Assembly: GCF_947501405.1 (NCBI RefSeq)
Contig: NZ_CANMVK010000002.1
Span: 434,001 to 498,000, forward strand
Direction of reading: 5' to 3'
Origin: an uncultured Hoeflea sp.
GTDB taxonomy: Bacteria; Pseudomonadota; Alphaproteobacteria; Rhizobiales; Rhizobiaceae
DNA: 64,000 nucleotides
Shown: piece by piece, positions 1 to 9,233 of the stretch
Layout: every line of letters begins with the position of its first letter
Position numbering within the stretch: the stretch's first letter is position 1
Position numbers and translations under genes: made by a program
The notes under the pieces: model-generated
What the model saw: the letters and a program-made list of their open reading frames with translations, nothing else
What the model was told of the DNA's origin: nothing
Database searches by the model: none

Positions 1-2
1 AT

Positions 3-296
3 GAGGCGCGCTATGTCGAACTGCTTGCCGATTTCATTGGCGACTTCCCCGATCTGCGCGACACGGCGCATCCGGCGCTCGATCCTGATCCGGCGGTGGG
101 CTACAGGGCAGGGCAGGCGCTGGCCGCCGAACTGCGCAGCCAGGGCCATCGCGGGCTGATCTACCCCTCGGTGCGCCATCCCGGCGGCCGCTGCTTCGCC
201 GCCTTCGATCCCGGCATCATCCAGAATGTCCGCCCTGGCGCGAGCTGGAAGCTGGTCTGGCGCGGCAGCCCGGAATTTTCTGTCGAAGCTTTGTAG
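3..296 (+). CDS. RES-domain protein, C-terminal part (cut by window start)
   Basis: The frame is open from the first bases and ends in TAG, so only about 97 C-terminal residues are seen. The segment GLIYPSVRHPGGRCFAAF followed by a short QNVRPGASWKLVW strand matches the end of RES-domain proteins, including the conserved serine of that fold. RES proteins are the toxin half of Xre/ParS-type toxin-antitoxin pairs and degrade cellular NAD+. In such pairs the antitoxin normally lies just upstream, which here is outside the window. Family assignment is by motif only; toxicity of this member is inference. Confidence 0.72.
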   Translation, partial: EARYVELLADFIGDFPDLRDTAHPALDPDPAVGYRAGQALAAELRSQGHRGLIYPSVRHPGGRCFAAFDPGIIQNVRPGASWKLVWRGSPEFSVEAL

Positions 297-480
297 GCCC
301 CCGCTAACCAAGGCCGAAGTGATCGGCGGCGCCCGCCTCTCCGCCCTTCAACCCGTGCGGCGCTTGAAATCAATTTGCAGTGGCCGGATCCAGGTACAAG
401 CTCGGGTCCAACGCCCGTCGATATGCGGGATAAGGTCGGCTTGGAGCCCAAACCAACAGATGCTGCAGGAAGAACGAATG

Positions 481-1779
481 TCAGCGATCTGATCGGTTTG
501 TTGCTCTGATACGGAGAGCCAACACGCCGGTCAGCATCACTGCAATGAGAAGAAACGCTGCACCAAGACTCCACGCCACAGGTGTGGAGTAAACTTCAGC
601 GACGGCTCCTGTCAGTATCAGTCCCAACGCGGCCCCAAGCTGTTGAATGAGCGACCTCAGTGACAGCATGGTTGACCTCTGGCGGTCTTCCACAAAGGTG
701 TGAAGAATACTGCTGGCAGGTGTCTCACTCGCTCCGAGGGTGATGGAGAAGAGGACAAAAGCAACCACAAATCCGACGATTTCGCCCTGCATCGCCAATG
801 CGATTTGAAACACCGCAAGGCAGGCAAAGATCCCTGAAAGGGTCACGGCATGGCGGCGCTTGAACATGCGGCTTATGCGCGGAGAAAGTGACGCACCAAA
901 AGCGATTGAGAAAAAGTACGTCGCGGTCAGAGCGCCGATAACCGTGTTCGCGAAGCCGTCTTCCAGCATGGGCTTGGCATGTGTGGGCCAAATCACCTCA
1001 ACCGGATTGGTCGCCATCAGGAACAATGCCAACGCGGCCAGTAGAACCGAAAGCATAGGGTGTGTCAGCGCGAGAAGACCAGCTTCTTTGACGACCCCAG
1101 GTACGTCGGCGAACCCTTGTTTAAGGGCCTTGGTGTTCATCAGGCGCGGCTTTTCTGCAATGGCCAAAAGCGTAAACAAAAACACCAATAGCATCACTCC
1201 AAAACTCACCGCGTAAGAAACATCATAAATGCTGAACCCGTGCCTCTTGGCGACCCAACCGAAAGCATCAGGCAGCAGACCGCCGAGGACAGCGCCAAGG
1301 GCCAGGCCCATCGCATTGGCCCACTGCGCCTTGGCGAGCGCAGGCTGGACATCCACGCCCGGTGCAGCGGCTTTGAATGTCTCGACGAACCATGCATCGA
1401 GCGTGCCCGACCGAAGGGCGCGTCCAAATCCGATGAAGGCAAAGGACAATGCCAGAACATAGAAATCGCTTGAAGACAGGAACAAGGCCAGCGACATCAA
1501 ACTGGCGACGACTGCCGCCAGAAAAACCGGCTTTCTTCCGATGGTGTCAGCCAGGCCACCGAATGGCAGTTCCATCGCCATCGTCGTGAGTGAGTATACC
1601 CCGAAGAGAAGCGAAATCTGAAAAAGGTCCATGCCGCGATCTGTGAGTGCGAGCGTAACCACAGCAACCGTAAGACCCATGGCAAATCGGTCGAGAAACT
1701 GATGCAGCTGAAACACACGAATGTGCCTCCGCGCTTCTGCTGACAGGGTATGCAACGAGAATTCATTTTCAGTCGCCAT
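481..1779 (-). CDS. MFS transporter
   Basis: A 432-residue hydrophobic protein with about twelve membrane segments, the usual length of a major facilitator. The loop between the second and third helices carries GGLADTIGRKP (residues 74-84), the MFS motif A signature. A longer loop in the middle (around residues 205-230, AIAEKPRLMNTKALKQGF) separates the two six-helix halves. The substrate cannot be told from sequence; relatives are annotated as drug or metabolite exporters. It stands alone, convergent with the RES gene and with no regulator beside it. Confidence 0.85.
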   Translation of the reverse strand: MATENEFSLHTLSAEARRHIRVFQLHQFLDRFAMGLTVAVVTLALTDRGMDLFQISLLFGVYSLTTMAMELPFGGLADTIGRKPVFLAAVVASLMSLALFLSSSDFYVLALSFAFIGFGRALRSGTLDAWFVETFKAAAPGVDVQPALAKAQWANAMGLALGAVLGGLLPDAFGWVAKRHGFSIYDVSYAVSFGVMLLVFLFTLLAIAEKPRLMNTKALKQGFADVPGVVKEAGLLALTHPMLSVLLAALALFLMATNPVEVIWPTHAKPMLEDGFANTVIGALTATYFFSIAFGASLSPRISRMFKRRHAVTLSGIFACLAVFQIALAMQGEIVGFVVAFVLFSITLGASETPASSILHTFVEDRQRSTMLSLRSLIQQLGAALGLILTGAVAEVYSTPVAWSLGAAFLLIAVMLTGVLALRIRATNRSDR

Positions 1780-1928
1780 GGCGTCAGGATCGGCTTTGCT
1801 GACCTTGGTTACAATAGTTTAGCCGAACAGAAGCGAATTGGCAGCTTAACCTAAGCTGCGATCGTCCATGAACTGCGCGCGTGGGGCGAAGCCAAACAGT
1901 CAGGCTCCCGTCCCGGAAAACCTGCGGC

Positions 1929-2135
1929 TCAATCGTTCTTCAGCCGTGCTTCGAGATCTTCGCGGATTTGCGCCGCCGTTGCGGTTCGCTTGAACACACT
2001 GCGGCCAATGGCGCTTCCCGACAGGAAACAGGCGGCAAACAGGGCAAATCCCGTCCAGCCGCCGATCACAACCCAGAGCGCGAGGCCGAGAAAGGCGAAG
2101 GCCAGCGGGATCAGAAACTTGAGCCAGGGCGCCAT
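1929..2135 (-). CDS. Small two-helix membrane protein
   Basis: A 68-residue protein with two hydrophobic stretches (about residues 8-26 and 30-45, the latter with a GSAIG turn) and a charged C-terminal tail, TAAQIREDLEARLKND, that could form an amphipathic helix. I do not recognise a family. The codon usage and composition match the neighbours and the membrane pattern argues that it is a real gene. It is divergent from potF and 149 bases downstream of the MFS gene start on the same strand. Confidence 0.6.
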   Translation of the reverse strand: MAPWLKFLIPLAFAFLGLALWVVIGGWTGFALFAACFLSGSAIGRSVFKRTATAAQIREDLEARLKND

Positions 2136-2507
2136 GGCTGCTCCGGTTGGCGTTGCGCTGTTGGCTGAGGAGCATGGCAGCCCGGAGCGGAAGCGTCAAA
2201 GCGCAACAGCGTCACAAACGCCAAAGCTCGAAAACGCCGGGAGTGAGGCGAGCAGGGCGGCGCTGTCGGTTGCGGCATTGGCCCGTGCCCTGCTCCCCTG
2301 CGGCTGTGCGGATCAGTTGGCGGAGGGGCGCAATCAGACCGCCGGCTTCATTTCCTCTTGTTCGCCAGGCATTTCCTTTTTAGGGTTGGAAGTCCGCCAG
2401 CCACCGGCATTCATCGGCACAGGCGCGGATCCACACCGGACGGGCGCTCAGGGCGATCACTTCGGCCCCGAAAGGTGGAGCGAACGATTATAACGAGAGG
2501 AACAGGA
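2136..2507. other. Divergent intergenic region upstream of potF
   Basis: About 370 bases between the small membrane protein and potF. Open frames exist but have no recognisable protein features. It must hold the potF promoter, but I see no convincing -35/-10 pair or palindrome. A purine-rich ribosome site (GAGAGGAACAGG) ends just before the potF ATG. Confidence 0.4.
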
Positions 2508-3605
2508 ATGACCCTGAAAACCCGCCTAATCTCAGCGGCCGTCATGCTTGCTGCATCGACAGTGCTGGCCTCGGCGCAAGACCGCGTCGTCAATGTCTAC
2601 AACTGGTCGGACTACATCGACGAGGACATCCTCGCCGAATTCACCGCCGAAACCGGCATCAAGGTCGTCTATGACGTGTTTGATTCCAACGAGGTGCTGG
2701 AAACCAAGCTGCTGGCCGGATCCACCGGCTACGACATCGTGGTGCCGACCGGCACCTTCCTGGCCAACCAGATCAAGGCTGGCGTGTTCCAGAAGCTCGA
2801 CAAGTCCAAGCTTCCGAACATGGAAAACATGGATCCCGCCATTTCCGAACGGCTGGAGAAATACGATCCCGGTAATGAATACGCCATCAACTACATGTGG
2901 GGCACCACCGGGCTCGGTATCAATGTCGACATGGTCAAGGAGCGCCTTGGCGCCGACGCTGAACTCAACACCTGGGACCTGCTGTTTGACGAAGCGACGG
3001 TCTCCAAGCTTGCCGATTGCGGCATCTTCGTGCTGGACGCGCCCGCGGAGCTGGTGCCGGCCGCGCTCAACTTCATGGGCATGGATCCCGACCTGAAAGA
3101 CCAGGAATCCATCGACAAGGCCAAGGAGTTGCTGCTCAAGGTCCGGCCGCATGTGCGCAAGTACCATTCCTCGGAATACATCAATGCGCTCGCCAATGGT
3201 GACATCTGCCTGGCAGTCGGCTGGTCGGGCGACATCCTGCAGGCCCGTGACCGCGCCGCCGAGGCCGATGCCGGCGTCAATGTCGAGTACACCATCCCCA
3301 AGGAAGGCGCGCTGATGTGGTTCGACAACATGGCGATCCCGACAGATGCCTCTAATGTCGAGGAAGCCCATGAATTCCTCAACTACATCATGAAGCCCGA
3401 GGTGATGGCCAAGGCATCCAACTATGTCTACTACGCCAACGGCAACGCCGCCTCCAAGGAGTTCCTCGAAGAAGGCGTGATCGGCGATCCGGCGATCTAT
3501 CCGAGCGAAGAAACCGTCGCCCGGCTCTATACCGTTTCGCCAGACAGCGCGCGTGAGAAACGCATTCTCAATCGCGCCTGGACCTCGGTGAAATCAGGAC
3601 AGTAA
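2508..3605 (+). CDS. potF: Polyamine (putrescine) ABC transporter, periplasmic binding protein
   Basis: A 365-residue protein starting MTLKTRLISAAVMLAASTVLASAQ, a typical Sec signal peptide, then the PotF/PotD signature VVNVYNWSDYIDEDIL, where the YNWSDYI segment lines the polyamine pocket. A longer in-frame start exists 150 bases upstream, but the ATG chosen has a GAGAGG site seven bases before it and gives a clean signal peptide. It captures putrescine or a related polyamine in the periplasm and hands it to PotHI. It is first in potF-potG-(membrane protein)-potH-potI and is separated from potG by a strong terminator, so it is probably made in excess. Confidence 0.93.
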   Translation: MTLKTRLISAAVMLAASTVLASAQDRVVNVYNWSDYIDEDILAEFTAETGIKVVYDVFDSNEVLETKLLAGSTGYDIVVPTGTFLANQIKAGVFQKLDKSKLPNMENMDPAISERLEKYDPGNEYAINYMWGTTGLGINVDMVKERLGADAELNTWDLLFDEATVSKLADCGIFVLDAPAELVPAALNFMGMDPDLKDQESIDKAKELLLKVRPHVRKYHSSEYINALANGDICLAVGWSGDILQARDRAAEADAGVNVEYTIPKEGALMWFDNMAIPTDASNVEEAHEFLNYIMKPEVMAKASNYVYYANGNAASKEFLEEGVIGDPAIYPSEETVARLYTVSPDSAREKRILNRAWTSVKSGQ

Positions 3606-3613
3606 GCCAACCG

Positions 3614-3642
3614 GCCCCGGCGCACCACGCCGGGGCTTTTTT
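3614..3642 (+). terminator. Rho-independent terminator between potF and potG
   Basis: A perfect 9-bp stem GCCCCGGCG / CGCCGGGGC with loop CACCA is followed by six T residues. It lies 8 bases after the potF stop and 43 bases before the potG start on the same strand. Partial read-through would give more binding protein than transporter, a common arrangement in ABC operons. Confidence 0.85.
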
Positions 3643-3684
3643 GATCCCGGTTGCGGGATAAGCGAGCTTGGGTGGGGGGCTTAC

Positions 3685-4827
3685 ATGCCATCGTCATTGG
3701 GAAGCATTCGTCGTTCGTTCACGCCCTGGGAAGATCCCGGCGCCAAGCCCTATATCGCATTTCAGAACGTCACCAAGCGCTTCGGAACCTTCACGGCGGT
3801 GGAAAATCTGTCACTCGATGTCTACGAGCGCGAGTTCTTCTCGCTGCTCGGGCCTTCGGGCTGCGGCAAGACCACGCTGTTGCGCATGCTGGCGGGCTTC
3901 GAGGAGCCCACCGAGGGGGATCTCTTTCTCGACGGCCAGCCGCTCAAGGGCGTGCCGCCGCACAAGCGTCCGGTCAACATGATGTTCCAGTCCTATGCGT
4001 TGTTTCCGCATATGAGCGTGGCCGACAACATTGCCTTCGGCCTCAAACAGGACGGCATGGAGAAGACGGCGCGCGACGAGCGTGTCGAGCAGATGCTCAA
4101 ACTGGTCAAGCTAGAGGAATTCGCCCGCCGCAAACCGCACCAGCTTTCCGGCGGCCAGCGCCAGCGCGTGGCGCTTGCCCGCGCTGTCGCCAAGCGCCCC
4201 AAACTGTTGATCCTCGACGAACCGCTGGGCGCACTCGACAAGAAGCTGCGCGAGGAAACCCAGTTCGAACTCATGGATCTGCAGCAGGAGTTGGGATTGA
4301 CCTTCATGATTGTCACCCACGATCAGGAGGAGGCGATGACCATGTCCGACCGCATCGCGGTCATGGACAAGGGGGAGATCATCCAAACCGGTACCCCGGC
4401 CGAAATCTATGAGGCGCCCAACTCCCGCTATGTCGCCGATTTCATAGGCTCGGTGAACACGTTCGAAGGCCGGCTCACCTCGGTCGACAACGGCCTGGCG
4501 CGCATCGACTCGGCCGCCGGCTTTCCGATCGTGGCGGCCGCCGGCCACGAACTTGCCGACAATGCGCAGGTCTGGTTCGCCATTCGACCCGAAAAGGTGG
4601 ATGTGACGCGCGAAAGGCCCGATCAGGACGTCAATCTGGTCGAGGGCGAAGTCTGGGACATCGCCTATCTGGGCGGGCTGACCGTGTTCAACGTCCGGCT
4701 GGATTCCGGCACCGTCGTCAAGGCGATGGTCATCAACTCCGAACGCGCCGTCGATGATCCGATCGGCTATGAGGAACGCGTCTGGCTGTCGTTCACGCCC
4801 GAATGCGGCATCGTGCTGGATCGTTGA
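3685..4827 (+). CDS. potG: Polyamine ABC transporter ATP-binding protein
   Basis: A 380-residue ATPase: Walker A GPSGCGKTT (residues 56-64), Q-loop QSYALFPH, signature LSGGQRQR, Walker B LLILDEP, switch His in MIVTHDQEEA, and a C-terminal TOBE-type region of about 130 residues ending in the LSFTPECGIVL strand, as in PotG/PotA. It energises polyamine import at the inner face of the membrane. A G-rich ribosome site precedes the ATG. It is followed within 9 bases by the small membrane protein gene, so the genes from here to potI should be one transcript. Confidence 0.93.
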   Translation: MPSSLGSIRRSFTPWEDPGAKPYIAFQNVTKRFGTFTAVENLSLDVYEREFFSLLGPSGCGKTTLLRMLAGFEEPTEGDLFLDGQPLKGVPPHKRPVNMMFQSYALFPHMSVADNIAFGLKQDGMEKTARDERVEQMLKLVKLEEFARRKPHQLSGGQRQRVALARAVAKRPKLLILDEPLGALDKKLREETQFELMDLQQELGLTFMIVTHDQEEAMTMSDRIAVMDKGEIIQTGTPAEIYEAPNSRYVADFIGSVNTFEGRLTSVDNGLARIDSAAGFPIVAAAGHELADNAQVWFAIRPEKVDVTRERPDQDVNLVEGEVWDIAYLGGLTVFNVRLDSGTVVKAMVINSERAVDDPIGYEERVWLSFTPECGIVLDR

Positions 4828-4836
4828 GGGATGGGC

Positions 4837-5214
4837 ATGCAGCGCGCTGAAGCAACCGTCGGCTCCGATCAGGCCAAAGCCCACCGGGTCAACCGTCTGA
4901 CTGCGGTTGCCATGGTCTTCGTGACGGCGGCGGCGCTGGCACTGCTGCGTCCGGAGCTGTTTATGGTGTTCATCGCCTATGTGGCGATGTCGGTCTTTGG
5001 CCTGAGCCTGGCGAGACGCTACGGGATCATGGTCAAACCCTGCCCGGTGGCGGAGCAGAATTTCGTGGCCTATGTGGCGATTTCGACCATGGGCTTTCTG
5101 ATCACGCTCGCCGCCGCACCTGAGATGATTGTGCTTCTGGGCAGCGCCATCTACGCCGTGATTGCCGTGGTGATCGCTATGTTGGTTGTCTATGCCATCG
5201 CCAGGTCATTGTGA
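4837..5214 (+). CDS. Hypothetical membrane protein embedded in the pot operon
   Basis: A 125-residue protein with about four hydrophobic segments (TAVAMVFVTAAALALL, LFMVFIAYVAMSVFGLSLA, NFVAYVAISTMGFLITLAA, IVLLGSAIYAVIAVVIAMLVVYAIA). An ATG six bases upstream is also in frame; the one chosen has a GAGGG site six bases before it, better spaced. I do not recognise a family. It lies between the ATPase and the first permease with gaps of about 10 bases on each side, so it is co-transcribed with the transporter and may be an accessory subunit. That role is inference from position only. Confidence 0.7.
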   Translation: MQRAEATVGSDQAKAHRVNRLTAVAMVFVTAAALALLRPELFMVFIAYVAMSVFGLSLARRYGIMVKPCPVAEQNFVAYVAISTMGFLITLAAAPEMIVLLGSAIYAVIAVVIAMLVVYAIARSL

Positions 5215-5224
5215 GGGCCGCATC

Positions 5225-6133
5225 GTGAACATCTTGTCCTTCGTCAAGACCCGGCTGGTCATCCTCATCCCCTATATCTGGCTGCTGTTCTTCTTCCTGC
5301 TGCCGTTCCTGCTGGTGCTCAAGATCGCGCTGTCCGATCTCGAATACGGCCAGCCGCCCTACGCACCGCAATTCAGCCTGGCCGAAGGCTGGGGCGCATT
5401 CTGGTCCAAGGTCGCCGAGCTCGATTTTGAGAATTTCGTCTTCCTGATCGGCGATTCGCTCTACATCAATTCCTATCTCTCGAGCCTGCAGATCGCCTTT
5501 GTCTCCACGCTGCTGACCTTACTGATCGGCTTTCCGCTGGCCTATGGCATGGCGCGCGCACCCGATGGGCTCAAGCCGACGCTGCTGATGCTGGTCATCC
5601 TGCCGTTCTGGACCTCGTTTCTGATCCGCGTCTACGCCTGGATCGGCATCCTGAAGCAGGAGGGCCTGCTCAACCAGGCGCTGCTGTGGTTAGGCGTAAT
5701 CGACACGCCGCTGGAAATCCTGTCGACCAACAAGGCGGTCTATATCGGCATCGTCTACTCCTATCTGCCGTTTATGGTGCTGCCGATCTACTCGGCGCTC
5801 GACAAGATGGATGAATCGCTGGTCGAGGCGGCCCGCGATCTGGGCTGCACCCGCATCGGCGCCTTCTGGAAGGTGACCGCCAGGCTGGCGGTGCCGGGCG
5901 TGCTCGCCGGTTGCCTGCTGGTCTTCATTCCGGCGGTGGGTGAATTCGTCATCCCCGATCTGCTCGGCGGCTCCGGCACGCTGATGATCGGCAAGACCCT
6001 GTGGATCGAGTTCTTCAACAACAGCGACTGGACGGTGGCCTCGGCCATCGCCATCATCCTGCTCATCGTGCTGGTGGTGCCGATCGTCTGGTTCCAGAAC
6101 GCCCAGGCGCGCGCTTCGGAGGCGGGACAATGA
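5225..6133 (+). CDS. potH: Polyamine ABC transporter permease 1
   Basis: A 302-residue inner-membrane permease of the PotB/PotH type. The GTG start (protein VNILSFVKTRLVIL) follows a GAGGG site and avoids overlap with the preceding gene; a longer ATG frame would overlap it. It has six membrane segments and the EAA loop EAARDLGCTRIGAFWKVTARLAVPG, which contacts the ATPase PotG. It forms the translocation path with PotI. Its TGA overlaps the ATG of potI (ATGA), indicating translational coupling. Confidence 0.92.
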   Translation: MNILSFVKTRLVILIPYIWLLFFFLLPFLLVLKIALSDLEYGQPPYAPQFSLAEGWGAFWSKVAELDFENFVFLIGDSLYINSYLSSLQIAFVSTLLTLLIGFPLAYGMARAPDGLKPTLLMLVILPFWTSFLIRVYAWIGILKQEGLLNQALLWLGVIDTPLEILSTNKAVYIGIVYSYLPFMVLPIYSALDKMDESLVEAARDLGCTRIGAFWKVTARLAVPGVLAGCLLVFIPAVGEFVIPDLLGGSGTLMIGKTLWIEFFNNSDWTVASAIAIILLIVLVVPIVWFQNAQARASEAGQ

Positions 6134-6951
6134 TGGCGCGCTGGTCCTGGTTCAACATCACATCGGTGATCTTCGGCTTCGCCTTTTTATATCTTCCGAT
6201 CGTGCTGCTGGTGATCTTCTCGTTCAACGAATCCCGTCTGGTCACGGTCTGGGCCGGGTTTTCGACCAAATGGTATGGCGAGCTGTTCCAGAACCAGGGG
6301 CTGCTCGACGCCGCCTGGGTCACCTTCCGCGTGGCGCTCTTGTCCGCAACGATCGCCACGGTGCTCGGCACCTTCGCTGCCGTCGCGCTGGTGCGGTTTA
6401 CGCGGTTCAATGGCCGCACATTGTTCACCGGGATGGTCTATGCGCCGCTGGTGATGCCCGAGGTCATCACCGGCCTGTCGCTGTTGCTCTTGTTCGTATC
6501 GATCAATTTCGCCCGTGGGTTCTGGACCGTGACGCTGGCCCATATCACCTTCTCGCTGTGCTTTGTGGCCGTGGTGGTGCAATCGCGGCTGGTCAGTTTC
6601 GACCGTTCGCTCGAAGAAGCGGCGCAGGATCTCGGCTGCCCGCCCTTCCAGGCCTTCATGAAGGTGACGCTGCCGGTGATCCTGCCGGCGGTGATTTCGG
6701 GCTGGATGCTGGCTTTCACCCTGTCGCTCGACGATCTGGTGATCGCCAGCTTCACCTCCGGTCCGGGCGCCACGACGCTGCCGATGAAGATCTATTCCCA
6801 GGTGCGGTTGGGCGTCACTCCGGAGATCAACGCGGTGTGCACGCTGCTGATCGCGGTCGTCACCGCCGGTGTCATCATCGCCTCGCTGCTTAACAAGAGC
6901 CGCGAGGTCCGCCGAAAACGCGACGAACAGGCAGCCTTCGCTGGTCGCTGA
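6130..6951 (+). CDS. potI: Polyamine ABC transporter permease 2
   Basis: A 273-residue permease of the PotC/PotI type, partner of PotH. The start ATGATGGCGCGC overlaps the potH stop. Six membrane segments are visible, with the EAA motif EEAAQDLGCPPFQAFMKVTLPVILP near residues 160-185 and the SLDDLVIASFTSGPG segment typical of PotC. The C-terminus is short and basic (KSREVRRKRDEQ), facing the cytoplasm. It is the last gene of the operon; a convergent gene follows 32 bases later. Confidence 0.92.
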   Translation: MMARWSWFNITSVIFGFAFLYLPIVLLVIFSFNESRLVTVWAGFSTKWYGELFQNQGLLDAAWVTFRVALLSATIATVLGTFAAVALVRFTRFNGRTLFTGMVYAPLVMPEVITGLSLLLLFVSINFARGFWTVTLAHITFSLCFVAVVVQSRLVSFDRSLEEAAQDLGCPPFQAFMKVTLPVILPAVISGWMLAFTLSLDDLVIASFTSGPGATTLPMKIYSQVRLGVTPEINAVCTLLIAVVTAGVIIASLLNKSREVRRKRDEQAAFAGR

Positions 6952-6983
6952 CCGGAGCGGTATGAGCATCCTCGGGATTTGTG

Positions 6984-7325
6984 TCAGTTGCGCGGCGGGC
7001 GCAGCAGATAGGTGACGAGCCAGATCGGCACGATCACCATCGAGCCCAGCACGATGTTGGGAATCGCCCAGGCCGCCCCTTCCTGTAAAAGCGAAAAAAT
7101 GCGTTCGGGCGTCAATCCGATCTCGGCCAGCAACTCGGCTGCAGAAATGTTGAGGGCCGACAGCACCGCGCCCGTGGCAAGCGATGCCAGCCCGATTTTG
7201 ATGATCGCCGAAATCACCCGCAGCATCGCGTCTTCGTGCTCCCCATGCTTCCGTCTCCACGCCAGATGACCATCCGGCGCTTCGAAAGGTGGCCGGATTG
7301 TCGTTAAATCCGCGCGGTTTCGCAA
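6984..7325 (-). CDS. DUF6460-like small membrane protein
   Basis: Up to 113 residues. The C-terminal 80 residues (from MLRVISAIIKIGLASLATGAVLSAL to PIWLVTYLLRPPRN) hold two hydrophobic segments around a short amphipathic stretch, a pattern I associate with the DUF6460 family of Hyphomicrobiales. The N-terminal 33 residues are charged and may not be translated: a second ATG at 7226 would give an 80-residue protein. It lies 24 bases downstream of the AsmA-like gene on the same strand, so it is probably co-transcribed. No function is known. Confidence 0.6.
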   Translation of the reverse strand: MRNRADLTTIRPPFEAPDGHLAWRRKHGEHEDAMLRVISAIIKIGLASLATGAVLSALNISAAELLAEIGLTPERIFSLLQEGAAWAIPNIVLGSMVIVPIWLVTYLLRPPRN

Positions 7326-7349
7326 GCCTTGATTGGATCGCGTGCGGGC

Positions 7350-9233
7350 TTACGGCTTGACCGGGGAAATCACCGCTTCGGGCCACGAGCCGCCGACAAA
7401 AAACCGCACCGGCTTGGCCAGGGGTCCGGTCACCGGCGCGGCCCCGTCTGCGGCTGGTGTCGGCCGCAGCGTTCCGGCAATGGCCAGGCTGCTGCGGGTG
7501 TAGGGGATGACGCCGGACAGGGAAATGGTCTGCTCGGGCCCCACCAGTTCAGCGGTTTTCAGATCCGCTTCGCCGGCGGCGATCATGGCTTCGAAGCGGG
7601 CGCTGTCAAAGGCGAAACCGGTGCTTTCGCCCAGCTGGTCGAGCCCGAAGAAGCGTTCGCTCGCCGCCAGTTCCCGAAACCGGTTGATATCGAGGCCCGG
7701 AATCGATCCGGAGCTGAGCGAAAGGCTCATATCGCCGGTCAAATCCGTCAGAGCGGTGGCCCAGGTGGGGTAGGGCGACGCCACTTCGATGTCGAGGGAC
7801 CCGACGCCGCGCGGCAATGGACCCTTCAGCCCGACAGCATCGAAGAACTGACCGAAATCGGTATCGCGGGCCGAGAACTGAACCTGCAGCCCGCCGTCGA
7901 TGCCCTTTTCCGAAAGCGCCACGCGGCCGATCAGGCTGCCGCCATAGGCCGTGGCGTCGCCGACATCGAAATTGGCGCGGCCTTGTTCAACCCGCGCCGC
8001 GGCGGCGAGGTTGGTCAGCGCCACCGGGCCGAAACTCGCAGATTGCGCCGACAAGCGCAGATCGAGCCCGATTTCCCGCAAGAACCGGGTGTCGATGGTC
8101 GACGCGATGTCGGCCCCGGCGCGCGGCAGCGGCGTGAAGGCGCGCAGAAACGAGGCGATGTCGAGCCGGTTGAAAGCGAGCGTGCCGGCGATCAGTGGCG
8201 GCTCGCCCTCGCGAAGCTGCGCATCAAGCACGCCGATACCACGATTGGCATCGATCAGGATGATGAGATCGTCGAGCTTGGCCTTGTTCAGCTCGACCGA
8301 AAGCCTGGCGCTCAGCTCCAGCGCGCCCAGCGCCTCTCCGGGCTTGATCTCCGCACCCGACCATTCCAGCGCCCGCCGGACCGAGGGGCTTTCGAGTTTC
8401 AGGTCACCCGACGCGAACAGATCGGCGCCCAGACTTGCGGGACCGGCGAAGGCGAAGGACATGGGCGCTGACGACAAGTCGATATCCACCGGCGCCATAT
8501 GCTTGCCCAAAAGCAGCAGCGGCGCGGTGGTCGACCCGGTCAACTGGATCTGCTCGCCGCGAAAGATGGCCGTGATGTCGCCGCGCGCTGCAGATGTGGG
8601 CGCGGTCCAGGCGAGCGATCCGTTGATCGCGGTCAGCCTCTCGGCCTCGGCGCCCGGATCGCGGATCCACCTGAGCGTGCCGTCGACGATGGTGACAATG
8701 CCGAGCGCGGCGGAGTCCGGGATGACGGCAGTTTCAGGCTGCGGGTCGCCCGCCTGTTCAGCCTGATGGCGCGCCGTGGCGGCGGCGATGCCACGGGACA
8801 ATTCGCCGCTGGAGGACGACCAGTTGGAGGTGCCGTCCGGATAGAGTTCGACATTGAAAGTGGGGCGGATCAGCCGAAACTCCGAGAAACTTGGCGCGCC
8901 GAGCACTGCGGAAAACAGGTTGAAATTGGCCACGATGCTGTCGGCGCGCAGGATCGGATCGCCATCGGCAAAGGTCGAGGGCCTGATCTCCACCCGGTCG
9001 AGCGTGATGGTTGGCGTCGGCCAGAAATCCAGCGACGGCGCATCGCCCAGCGAGACCGTGTGGCCCGCCCAGGCGCCGATGTCGCGCTCAAGCCGGTCGC
9101 GCACCACGCCGCTGGAGACAGCCAGGGGCAGGCTTGCCGCCACCACAGCCAGCAGCAGCACCGCAACAACCGCGCCGCCCACCGCCAGCCGACGAACCGG
9201 CCATTGCGCCAAACTTAACCTCAATTCGTTCAC
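7350..9233 (-). CDS. AsmA family protein
   Basis: About 627 residues from the GTG chosen here: a short basic N-terminus, one membrane helix (LAVGGAVVAVLLLAVVAASLPLAV), then a long periplasmic part starting with the AsmA pattern VRDRLERDIGAWAGHTVSLGDAPSLDFWPTP and DRVEIRPS. AsmA-like proteins are inner-membrane-anchored, beta-rich proteins thought to take part in lipid movement to the outer membrane. The start is uncertain: a GGGGA site lies one base before the GTG, so a TTG a few codons later is also possible, and the 84 codons upstream lack protein character. Confidence 0.82.
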   Translation of the reverse strand: MNELRLSLAQWPVRRLAVGGAVVAVLLLAVVAASLPLAVSSGVVRDRLERDIGAWAGHTVSLGDAPSLDFWPTPTITLDRVEIRPSTFADGDPILRADSIVANFNLFSAVLGAPSFSEFRLIRPTFNVELYPDGTSNWSSSSGELSRGIAAATARHQAEQAGDPQPETAVIPDSAALGIVTIVDGTLRWIRDPGAEAERLTAINGSLAWTAPTSAARGDITAIFRGEQIQLTGSTTAPLLLLGKHMAPVDIDLSSAPMSFAFAGPASLGADLFASGDLKLESPSVRRALEWSGAEIKPGEALGALELSARLSVELNKAKLDDLIILIDANRGIGVLDAQLREGEPPLIAGTLAFNRLDIASFLRAFTPLPRAGADIASTIDTRFLREIGLDLRLSAQSASFGPVALTNLAAAARVEQGRANFDVGDATAYGGSLIGRVALSEKGIDGGLQVQFSARDTDFGQFFDAVGLKGPLPRGVGSLDIEVASPYPTWATALTDLTGDMSLSLSSGSIPGLDINRFRELAASERFFGLDQLGESTGFAFDSARFEAMIAAGEADLKTAELVGPEQTISLSGVIPYTRSSLAIAGTLRPTPAADGAAPVTGPLAKPVRFFVGGSWPEAVISPVKP

